This document shows positions 1 through 6,562 of a stretch of 11,192 nucleotides of DNA, piece by piece. Where the stretch lies: contig JAOPZO010000096.1 in the NCBI GenBank assembly GCA_025964065.1, positions 1 through 11,192 on the forward strand, given 5' to 3'. Each line of letters opens with the position of its first letter. Position 1 is the first letter of the stretch. Source of the stretch: Solirubrobacterales bacterium. Its GTDB lineage: Bacteria; Actinomycetota; Thermoleophilia; Solirubrobacterales; Solirubrobacteraceae. The position numbers and the translations under genes were made by a program. The notes beneath the pieces were generated by a model that had not been told where the DNA came from, did no database searches, and worked only from the letters and a program-made list of their open reading frames with translations.

Positions 1-19
1 GGACGGCAAGGTGCCGGTG

Positions 20-322
20 CTAGCTCGCCGCGGCGGCGGACTCGCGGTCGGCCTCGGCCTTGGCCTGCGCGTCCGCGGTGATGACGTTGACGACGCGACC
101 GCGACGGTTCTCGGTGAACTCGAGGAAGCCCTCCGCCTTCGCGAACAACGTGTCGTCCTTGCCCATGCCGACGCCCTCGCCGGCCTTGAAGCGGGAGCCG
201 CGCTGGCGGACGATGATCTCGCCGCCCGTCACGACCTCACCGGCGAACATCTTCACGCCGAGGCGCTGCGCGTTGGAGTCCCGACCGTTGCGGGAGGAGC
301 CGAGGCCCTTCTTGTGCGCCAT
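20..322 (-). CDS. rpmA: 50S ribosomal protein L27
   Basis: Ribosomal protein L27 of the large subunit, whose N-terminus reaches towards the peptidyl-transferase centre. The 100-residue product starts MAHKKGLGSSRNGRDSNAQR, the family signature, and continues with the conserved G-V-K-x-F-x-G and RQRG-x-x-F-x-x-G-x-x-V-G-x-G-x-D-x-T-L-F blocks. The N-terminus begins directly with the mature sequence, so no cleaved leader like that of Firmicutes L27 is present. The ATG at 322 lies 2 bases after the rplU stop. An AGGGGA ribosome binding site at 330-335, 7 bases before the ATG, overlaps the end of rplU. The last 15 or so residues form an Ala/Glu-rich tail ending in SAAAAS, slightly longer than the usual 85-95 residue family length. 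The stop is TAG at 20-22. An obg GTPase gene often follows but would lie outside the window. Confidence 0.97.
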   Translation of the reverse strand: MAHKKGLGSSRNGRDSNAQRLGVKMFAGEVVTGGEIIVRQRGSRFKAGEGVGMGKDDTLFAKAEGFLEFTENRRGRVVNVITADAQAKAEADRESAAAAS

Positions 323-324
323 GT

Positions 325-633
325 CTACTTCCCCTTGATGGAGGTGATCTCGATGCGCGTGAGCTCCTGACGGTGACCCGTCCGGCGCTTGTACCCGCGC
401 TTCGGCTTGAACTTGAACACGCGCAGCTTGGGGCCGCGCAGGTGCTCGACGATCTTGGCGTCGACGGAAGCACCGGCGAGGCCGGCCTTGTCGAACACGG
501 ACTTGTCACCGGCGATGAGCAGGGGCTCGAGCGCCACGCTGGCGCCGGCCTCCTCGGGCAGGCGCTCGACGAGCAGGGTCTGGCCCTGTTCGACGCGGTA
601 CTGCTTGCCGCCGGTCTTGACGATTGCGTACAT
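325..633 (-). CDS. rplU: 50S ribosomal protein L21
   Basis: Ribosomal protein L21, a 23S rRNA-binding large-subunit protein. The 102-residue product begins MYAIVKTGGKQYRVEQGQ, the family hallmark, and ends with the basic FKFKPKRGYKRRTGHRQ block (about residues 74-89) followed by TRIEITSI. Length is normal for the family. The ATG at 633 is preceded 6 bases upstream by AAGG, which overlaps the TAA stop of the upstream RNase gene (sequence GAGTAAGG), so ribosomes ending on the RNase mRNA are well placed to restart here. The gap to the RNase gene is 8 bases and to rpmA 2 bases. There is no room for a structured L21 leader of the Firmicutes type directly upstream. Any separate promoter would have to lie inside the RNase gene, and I did not find a convincing one. 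Confidence 0.97.
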   Translation of the reverse strand: MYAIVKTGGKQYRVEQGQTLLVERLPEEAGASVALEPLLIAGDKSVFDKAGLAGASVDAKIVEHLRGPKLRVFKFKPKRGYKRRTGHRQELTRIEITSIKGK

Positions 634-641
634 GAGTTGCC

Positions 642-2714
642 TTACTCGGAAGAAGATGCTTCGGCCTTGGCAGCCGAACGGCGCCGCCCACCTCTGCGGC
701 CACGGCGCCGGGGCTTGGAGTCTACCGCGTCGTCCTCCTCGGAGCCGTCCGCTCCCACGGGCTCGCCCTCGTCGCCCGGATCCTCGTCCGGGAGCTCCTC
801 GTCGACGGGCTCCTCGGCGTCCACGGCGGCCACGACGGCGACCGGCTTCTTCGCGCGGCTCCGGCGGGGCTTGGGCGCGGGCTTCGCGGGCTCGGGCTCC
901 TCGTCCTCCTCGGGCCCGCCGACGAGGACGGCGACCGCGGAGGTGCGGCCGGCCTCCTCGATGCGGACGAGGCGCTTCGTGCCGACGAAGCGGCCGCCCT
1001 CCTCGACGCTGATGATGTAGCCGTCGATCTTCGCCACGGCGTCGTCGACGTTGTACATGTGGGGCTCGACGATCTGGACGAGCACCTCGTCGCCCTCGCG
1101 GAACGGCACGGCCTCCTCGAGGATGTCGTCGTTCGCGCCCTCCTTCACCACGTCGAAGTGGTCGAGCGGGAGCCCCTCGGTGCCCGTGAAGTGGAAGAAC
1201 ATCCCCGTCTCCGCCTCGAGCTGGTGGAGCACGCGGGCGCCCTGACCCGTGAACTCGCTCGAGACGCCCGGGTGCAGGCGCACGAGGAACGCCTCGACGC
1301 CGCGCGGCGCGCGGGCGGCGAGGTCCCGGAGCTTGCGCTCCGTCTCGATCGCGATCGTCGCCTCGGAGCGGATCACGCCCTCCCCCTGACAGGTCGGGCA
1401 GGGCCGCGACATGACCTCGCGGACGCCCTCGGTCACGTTCTGCCGCGTCATCTCGACGAGCCCGAGCTTCGAGATCTCGGCGGTGAACGTCTTCGTCCGG
1501 TCGTCGTCGAGCGACTTGCGGAGCGTCTTGAGCACCGCGTCGCGGTTCCGCGCGCGGGCCATGTCGATGAAGTCGATGACGATGATGCCGCCGATGTCCC
1601 GCAGGCGCAGCTGGTTGACCACCTCCTCGGCCGCCTCCAGGTTCGTCTTCGTGATCGTGTCCTCCAGGCGCGCCTGCTTGCCGCGGCCGATGAAGGAGCC
1701 CGAGTTCACGTCGATGACCGTGAGGGCCTCGGTGTACTCGATGATCAGGTAGCCGCCCGAGGGGAGGTCGACGCGCTTGGAGAACAGGCCGTCGATGGTC
1801 TTCTCGACGCCGTAGGCCTCGAGCAGCGGCGTGGAGTCCTGCCACAGCTCGACGCGGTCGACGAGCTCGGGCGCGGTGCGCGTGAAGAACGAGACGAGGC
1901 GCTGGTGCTGCTTCTCGTCGTCGACGATCGCCCGCTCGAAGTGGGCGGAGAAGATGTCGCGCACGACGCGGACCGAGAGGTCGGCCTCCTGGAAGACGAG
2001 GCCCGGCGCCGGGGTCGTGTCCACGCGGCTCAGGAGCACCTCGTGGAGCTTGTGGAGGTACTGCATCTCGCGCTCGAAGTCCTTGGCGACGGCGCCGTGG
2101 GCGGCCGTGCGGACGATCGCGCCGCCCGAGGGCATCGTGAGCGACTTGACCTCCTTGCGGAGGCGCTCGCGCTCCTTGTCGTCGAGGCGCTTGGAGACCC
2201 CGATCCCCTCGCCCGTGGGCGTGTAGACCATGTAGCGGCCCGCGATGGTGAGCTCCATCGAGATGCGGGCGCCCTTCGTCTTCAGCGGGTCCTTGACGAC
2301 CTGCACGACGATCTCCTGCCCGGGCTTCAGCAGGTCCGTGATCTTCTTGCCGGGCTCGCCGTCGCGGCCGCCGCCCCCGCGCCCGCGGCGCGGGATCTCG
2401 ACGCCCGGCAGCACGATCTCGTCCACGTGGAGGAACGCGTTCTTGTCCAGCCCGATGTCGACGAACGCCGCCTCGAGCCCGGGCAGGACGTTGTCGACCT
2501 TGCCCTTGTAGATGTTGCCGACGATGGACCGGTTGCCCCGGCGCTCGAAGTAGAGCTCCGCGACCCGGAAGCCGTCGGTCAGCTCGACCTTCTTCGTGCG
2601 GCCGCGCCCACGGGTGGTGGGCTTGTCCGCCGCGGCGCCGGGGGTCCCGGTCGCCTCCATCAGCGCGACGCGGGTCTCCCCGCGGTCGACGCTGACGAGC
2701 ACTTGCTTCTTCAA
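642..2714 (-). CDS. rng: RNase E/G family endoribonuclease
   Basis: Single-strand-specific endoribonuclease for rRNA maturation and mRNA decay in the cytoplasm. With the TTG start at 2714 the product has 690 residues. The N-terminus MKKQVLVSVDRGETRVALME matches the family start. An S1 RNA-binding region spans about residues 64-156 (RSIVGNIYKGKVDNVLPG, then AAFVDIGLDKNAFLH). The DNase I-like catalytic core carries LTVIDVNSGS (Asp335) and GGIIVIDFIDMA (Asp381), equivalent to the metal-binding aspartates of E. coli RNase E. CPTCQGEG (Cys439, Cys442) is the zinc-link motif. Beyond the RNase G-like end, residues 538-596 look like a TRAM-type beta domain, followed by an acidic stretch (602-665) and an Arg-rich patch (668-680). 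A Thr/Arg/Lys-rich insertion lies at 24-47. A GTG at 2747 is an alternative start that would overlap rodA by 20 bases. I prefer TTG because of the ribosome binding site and the family N-terminus. Confidence 0.95.
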   Translation of the reverse strand: MKKQVLVSVDRGETRVALMEATGTPGAAADKPTTRGRGRTKKVELTDGFRVAELYFERRGNRSIVGNIYKGKVDNVLPGLEAAFVDIGLDKNAFLHVDEIVLPGVEIPRRGRGGGGRDGEPGKKITDLLKPGQEIVVQVVKDPLKTKGARISMELTIAGRYMVYTPTGEGIGVSKRLDDKERERLRKEVKSLTMPSGGAIVRTAAHGAVAKDFEREMQYLHKLHEVLLSRVDTTPAPGLVFQEADLSVRVVRDIFSAHFERAIVDDEKQHQRLVSFFTRTAPELVDRVELWQDSTPLLEAYGVEKTIDGLFSKRVDLPSGGYLIIEYTEALTVIDVNSGSFIGRGKQARLEDTITKTNLEAAEEVVNQLRLRDIGGIIVIDFIDMARARNRDAVLKTLRKSLDDDRTKTFTAEISKLGLVEMTRQNVTEGVREVMSRPCPTCQGEGVIRSEATIAIETERKLRDLAARAPRGVEAFLVRLHPGVSSEFTGQGARVLHQLEAETGMFFHFTGTEGLPLDHFDVVKEGANDDILEEAVPFREGDEVLVQIVEPHMYNVDDAVAKIDGYIISVEEGGRFVGTKRLVRIEEAGRTSAVAVLVGGPEEDEEPEPAKPAPKPRRSRAKKPVAVVAAVDAEEPVDEELPDEDPGDEGEPVGADGSEEDDAVDSKPRRRGRRGGRRRSAAKAEASSSE

Positions 2715-2723
2715 GTCGATCAG

Positions 2724-2729
2724 TCCTTT
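2724..2729 (-). promoter_or_regulatory. Shine-Dalgarno AAAGGA for the RNase E/G gene
   Basis: On the minus strand the sequence TAAAGGA contains both the rodA stop codon (TAA, 2730-2728) and an AAAGGA ribosome binding site, with 9 bases before TTG at 2714. The GTG at 2747 has no comparable site. This decides in favour of the TTG start and suggests termination-reinitiation coupling from rodA to the RNase gene. Confidence 0.6.
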
Positions 2730-3957
2730 AGGTGTAGCCGAGGACACGGCCCTTGCCGGCTGTGGCAGCGCGCCCTTGCGCGTGAACCGACAGCAGCAGG
2801 CCGATGGCCAGGAAGGTGGTGATCACCGAGGAGCCGCCGTAGCTCATGAGCGGCAGCGGGATCCCGGTGATGGGCATGATCCCGAGGTTCATGCCGACGT
2901 TGACGAAGACCTGGAACAGCAGCATCGCGAAGATGCCGCCGGCGACGATGGCGCCGAAGAGGTTCTTCGACAGCGTCAGCGCCCGCAGGGTCCGCCACAG
3001 CAGCAGAGCGTAGAACGAGAGCATGGTCGCGGCGCCGACGAAGCCGTAGCGCTCCGCCAGTGCCGCGGGGATGAAGTCGGTGTGGTTCTCGGGCAGGAAC
3101 CGGTCGCGCGTCTGGGTCGCGGCCGCGCCGCGCCCCGTCTTCTCGCCCGAGCCGATCGCGATGCGCGACTGGTTCTGCTGGTAGCCCGCGTCGCCCGGGT
3201 CCCCCGAGGGGTCCAGGAACGCCGTCAGGCGGTCCTTCTGGTACGGCTTGAGCACCTCGACCCCCGCGGCCGGCGCGGCGACGAGCGTGATCATGATCGC
3301 CGTCAGGAAGAGCGCCCCGAGCGCGACGAAGTGCCGGCCCGGGACTCCCGCGACGAACAGGACGACCACGACGATCGCGATGTAGACCAGGGCCGAGCCG
3401 AGATCGGGCTGGAGCATCACGAGCGCCGCCGGGAAGAGGACGAGCAGCATCGTGCGCGCGGTGGTGTCCCGGTCCCCGAGGCGCCGCGAGCGGTCGACCA
3501 GGAAGGCCGACAGCACGAGCGTGACGAGGACCTTCCCGAGCTCGGAGGCCTGGAAGGAGAAGCCGGGCAGCTGGATCGCCAGGCGGGCGCCGCGCGTATC
3601 GGCGCCGAAGACGAGGATGGCCAGCAGCGAGACGATCAGGACGCCGAAGATCCCCCACTTGACCTCGCGCAGCCGCGAGTAGTCGAGCCGGGAGATCACG
3701 AGGGCGAGGACCGCGCCGATGGCGAAGTACACCGCCTGGCGCTGGAAGTAGAAGCCCTCGGCGTAGCCCGGGACCTTCACGGTCTTGAGCGTCACGAGCG
3801 AGCACGCGCAGATGCCGACGACGGCGAGCGCCATGATCCAGTCGAACGGGAGCCCGAGCGCGCTGCGGCCCAGGCCGGCGCCCGCGCCGCCGCCACCGCC
3901 ACCGCGCGTGCGGCGGCCGGCCTCCTGCGAGGGCGGAGAGGAGAGCAACGAGCTCAC
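2728..3957 (-). CDS. rodA: RodA, SEDS peptidoglycan glycosyltransferase
   Basis: Polytopic SEDS-family enzyme that polymerises lipid II into glycan strands for side-wall growth, as partner of the PBP2 encoded just upstream. The 409-residue product has a Gly/Arg-rich cytoplasmic N-terminus (residues 15-30), then about ten hydrophobic segments. Family blocks are visible: FQASELGK (135-142), QPDLGSALV (183-191), QSRIAIGSG (263-271), FLPENHTDFIPAALAERYGFVG (287-308, catalytic-type Asp294) and GIPLPLMSYGGSS (365-377). The large extracellular loop lies at about 227-295. The GTG start at 3957 overlaps the PBP2 stop as GTGA. No other start precedes the first membrane span. Two changes from the consensus stand out: the motif usually read as GAxxW is GARLA here, and QPSE is QASE. 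FtsW is the main alternative, but pairing with mreBCD and PBP2 favours RodA. Confidence 0.95.
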   Translation of the reverse strand: MSSLLSSPPSQEAGRRTRGGGGGGAGAGLGRSALGLPFDWIMALAVVGICACSLVTLKTVKVPGYAEGFYFQRQAVYFAIGAVLALVISRLDYSRLREVKWGIFGVLIVSLLAILVFGADTRGARLAIQLPGFSFQASELGKVLVTLVLSAFLVDRSRRLGDRDTTARTMLLVLFPAALVMLQPDLGSALVYIAIVVVVLFVAGVPGRHFVALGALFLTAIMITLVAAPAAGVEVLKPYQKDRLTAFLDPSGDPGDAGYQQNQSRIAIGSGEKTGRGAAATQTRDRFLPENHTDFIPAALAERYGFVGAATMLSFYALLLWRTLRALTLSKNLFGAIVAGGIFAMLLFQVFVNVGMNLGIMPITGIPLPLMSYGGSSVITTFLAIGLLLSVHAQGRAATAGKGRVLGYT

Positions 3958-5999
3958 TCCGTGTTCGCCACTGCCTGGAGCGGGCCGGGATCGCCCGTGT
4001 AGTACTGGGAGAAGATCTGGCGGACCAGGGGTGCGGCGCTCTCGGCGCCGAAGCCGCCGCCCTCGACGGTCGCGACGACCACGAGCGGCTTCTTGTTGCG
4101 CGCCGTCCGCGGCACGTAGGCGGCGTACCACGACTGGTCGAGCCCGGTGGCGGCGACTTCGGCCGTGCCCGTCTTGCCGTGGACGGGCCAGCGGCCGTGG
4201 TCCCACCCCGCGAAGACGCCGACGGACGTGCCGTCCTCCTCGGAGGCGGCCTGGCGCAGGCCCTCGCGGATCGCGGCCAGACCGGCCTCGGGGAGCGCCA
4301 CGCGGCGGGCGGGCTTCGGCTTGAGCTTCTGGACGAGCTCGCCCTGCTCCGTCTCGATCCGCGCGCCGATGTGCGGGGTCGGGATCCGCCCGCCCGTAGC
4401 GATCGCGGCGTAGGAGAGCGCAACCTGCAGCGGGGTCGCGGTGAGGTCGCCCTGGCCGATGGAGAGGTTGACGTTGTCTCCCTCGGAGAACGGCCGGTCC
4501 GTGCCGTCGGCGATCCCGCACGAGCGCTTCCGCTCCTTCTTGCGGCAGTCGGCCTCGGCCTTGTTCTGCGCGTCGCGCTGCGCCCGGCTCGGGATGGTCC
4601 CGAGCGCCTCGGCGCCCGTGTCGATCCCGGTGAGGCGGCCGAAGCCGAGCCGCTTGGCCCAGGTCTGCAGCGCGCGACCGCCCTTGCGGTAGAGGCTCTG
4701 GCCGAGGAGGTAGTAGTAGATGTCGGAGGAGACCTTGATCGAGCGAGTCAGGTTGACGGGCCCGTAGGCCTGCGCCTTGGCGTTCTGGCGGCGGCCGCCC
4801 GGCCCCTCGCTCAGCTCGATGACGCCGTTGTCCTGGATCGTTCGCGCCGGGTCCGTGAGGCCCTCGGCGAGCGCCGCGAGCGCCGTCACCGGCTTGAAGG
4901 TGGAGCCCGTCGGATACTGCGACGAGGTGGCGCGGTTGACGAGCGGCGCGCCCGACTGCGGGCCGTACAACTCGCGCGAGCGCTTCGGCGTGAGCGGCCG
5001 GGCGGTCTCGTTCGGGTCGAACGTCGGCGCGGAGCCCATGGCGTAGACCTCGCCGTTCTCCGGGTTGAGCGCGACGAACGCCCCGGGCTTGCCCCGGCCC
5101 GCGCGGGCCAGCGCGGTCTGGGCGACCTTCTGGAGCTCCACGTCGATCGTCGTGCGGAGCTGGTTGCCGGCGCGGCCGCGACGCGAGACCGTCGAGCCGA
5201 TGGGCCGCCCCGCGGCGTCGACGAAGATCCGCTCGAGGCCGTCCTGGCCGCGCAGGTACCGGTCGTAGGTCCGCTCGAGGCCGCCCTGGCCGACGATGGA
5301 CCCCTGGCGGATGCCGCGGTAGCGCTTCGTCCCGACCTGCTTCGCGGTGATCTCCCCCACGCCGCCGAAGAGCTGGGCGCCCACGGACTTGTTCGGGTAC
5401 TCGCGGAGGTAGAGCTTTCGGACCTCGAGCCCCGGGAAGTCCTTGCGGTGCTCCACGACGAAGTTGCGGACCGCGGGCTTCACGTCCTCCGTCAGGATGA
5501 TCGGCACGAACGGCTCCTGGTAGAGCTGCGTGACCACGAGCTCCTGGATCTCCCGGACCGTGAGCCCCGTGACCTTCTGCATGCGCTCGAAGCGCGTGCG
5601 AAGCGCCGGCGGCGGCGCGGGCAGCGGGATGCGCGGCCCGCGGAACTGCGGCTTCTTCGCGGCGCGGCGGGCGCGGGCGTCGCCGTACTCCGCCGCCAGC
5701 TCGCGCTCCTCCTCGGGGATCTCGCGGGGGTCGAGCTGCAGCACGATCGCCTTGCGGTTCTCCACGAGCGGCTCGCCGTCGCGGTCGACGATGAAGCCGC
5801 GCGGGGCCTGCTGGGGCTGGGTGCGCACGCGGTTCTGGGTCGCCTCGGCGAGGAACTGGTCCCCCGAGAGCACCTGCAGGAACCACAGGCGGAAGAAGAT
5901 GATGCCGAACAGCACGAAGGCGACCATCCCGAGCCCGGCCACGCGCACGGCGAGCTGCGGGGAGATGGGGGCGCGGCGGTCTGCGGTCGGCTCGATCAT
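3954..5999 (-). CDS. mrdA: Penicillin-binding protein 2 (class B transpeptidase)
   Basis: Class B PBP that cross-links peptidoglycan during elongation, anchored in the membrane with its catalytic domain outside. The 681-residue product has one N-terminal transmembrane segment (about 18-43) and a pedestal domain with the conserved PRGFIVDRDGEPL (66-78) and the GGLERTYDRYLRG block (239-251). The transpeptidase domain has the three active-site motifs: STFK with nucleophile Ser366, SSD at 424-426 (the SxN motif with Asp, as in E. coli PBP2), and KTGT at 609-612. Length is slightly above the usual 600-650 because of an Ala/Arg/Pro-rich insertion at about 106-136 and a basic insertion bracketed by Cys485 and Cys494. 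The ATG at 5999 overlaps the mreD stop as ATGA and the stop overlaps the rodA GTG. No clear Shine-Dalgarno is seen, so translation is probably coupled. Confidence 0.96.
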   Translation of the reverse strand: MIEPTADRRAPISPQLAVRVAGLGMVAFVLFGIIFFRLWFLQVLSGDQFLAEATQNRVRTQPQQAPRGFIVDRDGEPLVENRKAIVLQLDPREIPEEERELAAEYGDARARRAAKKPQFRGPRIPLPAPPPALRTRFERMQKVTGLTVREIQELVVTQLYQEPFVPIILTEDVKPAVRNFVVEHRKDFPGLEVRKLYLREYPNKSVGAQLFGGVGEITAKQVGTKRYRGIRQGSIVGQGGLERTYDRYLRGQDGLERIFVDAAGRPIGSTVSRRGRAGNQLRTTIDVELQKVAQTALARAGRGKPGAFVALNPENGEVYAMGSAPTFDPNETARPLTPKRSRELYGPQSGAPLVNRATSSQYPTGSTFKPVTALAALAEGLTDPARTIQDNGVIELSEGPGGRRQNAKAQAYGPVNLTRSIKVSSDIYYYLLGQSLYRKGGRALQTWAKRLGFGRLTGIDTGAEALGTIPSRAQRDAQNKAEADCRKKERKRSCGIADGTDRPFSEGDNVNLSIGQGDLTATPLQVALSYAAIATGGRIPTPHIGARIETEQGELVQKLKPKPARRVALPEAGLAAIREGLRQAASEEDGTSVGVFAGWDHGRWPVHGKTGTAEVAATGLDQSWYAAYVPRTARNKKPLVVVATVEGGGFGAESAAPLVRQIFSQYYTGDPGPLQAVANTE

Positions 6000-6562
6000 G
6001 GGCGGCTCAGCGGCGACAGCCCGCCCGTGGTGTAGGCCCGGCGCCGACGCCGGCGCGGGTCGTCGGGCAGGGCCGGGAGCAGGCCGCGGCGCACTCCAGC
6101 GTAGACGGGGAGGGCGACGAGGGTCGAGACCAGCGTGGCGACGACGAGCTGGCGGATGAGCTCGAACGAGACGGGCGCCTCCGCCCCGAGCAGGAACTGC
6201 ATGAGCGCGAAGCCGAAGGCGGCGGCCGCGCTCGCGACCGCGCCGACCGCGAGCGGCACGAGCGCCGACTGGGGGTCGCGGAGCTCCCGCAGCCGCCCGG
6301 CGCCGTAGCCGATCGCGACGTAGACGAGCGAGCTGAGGCCGAGCGTCCCGATGAGCGCGGTGTCGATGAAGAGGCCGGCGACGAAGCCGAAGATCGCGGC
6401 GTTCACCGTGCCGGCGAGCAGCCCGACGAAGGCCACGACGAGCGGGACGACGTCCGCGTTCGTCCCGAAGACGGTGAGCTGGGAGACCGCGGAGACCTGC
6501 AGCAGGACGGCGAGCAGGCCGAGCGCCGTCAGGCGCAGCGCGAGGACGGTCGCCGTGGGCAT
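5996..6562 (-). CDS. mreD: Rod shape-determining protein MreD
   Basis: Small polytopic membrane protein of the elongasome that works with MreC to link MreB filaments to RodA-PBP2. The 188-residue product shows about five to six hydrophobic segments (roughly 7-27, 36-52, 55-72, 74-90, 101-126 and 138-156). It has the family-typical GFVAGLFIDT block (59-68), with its G-x-x-x-G-L-x-x-D pattern at the end of the third segment. Sequence conservation in MreD is low, so the call rests on length, topology, this motif and position directly between mreC and PBP2. The C-terminus is unusually basic, with six consecutive Arg at about 170-175 before a short polar tail. The ATG at 6562 overlaps the mreC stop as TGATG. 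Upstream bases carry no clear ribosome binding site. Confidence 0.92.
   Translation of the reverse strand: MPTATVLALRLTALGLLAVLLQVSAVSQLTVFGTNADVVPLVVAFVGLLAGTVNAAIFGFVAGLFIDTALIGTLGLSSLVYVAIGYGAGRLRELRDPQSALVPLAVGAVASAAAAFGFALMQFLLGAEAPVSFELIRQLVVATLVSTLVALPVYAGVRRGLLPALPDDPRRRRRRAYTTGGLSPLSRP

Noticed and set aside
4..16. Five-base-pair hairpin just after the rpmA stop (possible terminator)
   Set aside because: The stem is short, has a three-base loop and is cut off by the window edge with no visible T tract, and a downstream obg gene in the same operon is more likely.
1059..2822. Long plus-strand open frame (587 codons) opposite the RNase gene
   Set aside because: Its translation is Arg/Leu/Asp/Val-rich without any domain or motif, and it is the mirror of a well-conserved RNase E/G. 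Such frames arise from codon-position GC bias.
3877..3910. GCC-rich simple repeat near the rodA start
   Set aside because: It encodes the Gly-rich N-terminal segment of RodA and is in frame. It is low-complexity coding sequence, not a separate repeat element.
2596..4002. Plus-strand open frame of 468 codons opposite rodA
   Set aside because: The translation is dominated by Arg, Glu, Asp and Gln with no hydrophobic core, as expected of an antisense shadow of a membrane-protein gene.
2728..5886. A single 1052-codon minus-strand frame that could be read as a PBP2-RodA fusion
   Set aside because: The upstream part is out of frame with the real PBP2 and gives an Arg/Pro-rich nonsense protein. 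Only the part from GTG at 3957 is RodA. PBP2 and RodA are separate overlapping genes.
4179..6035. Long plus-strand open frame (618 codons) opposite PBP2
   Set aside because: Low-complexity Arg/Ala/Leu/Glu translation, no recognisable family, and fully covered by a PBP2 with all catalytic motifs on the other strand.
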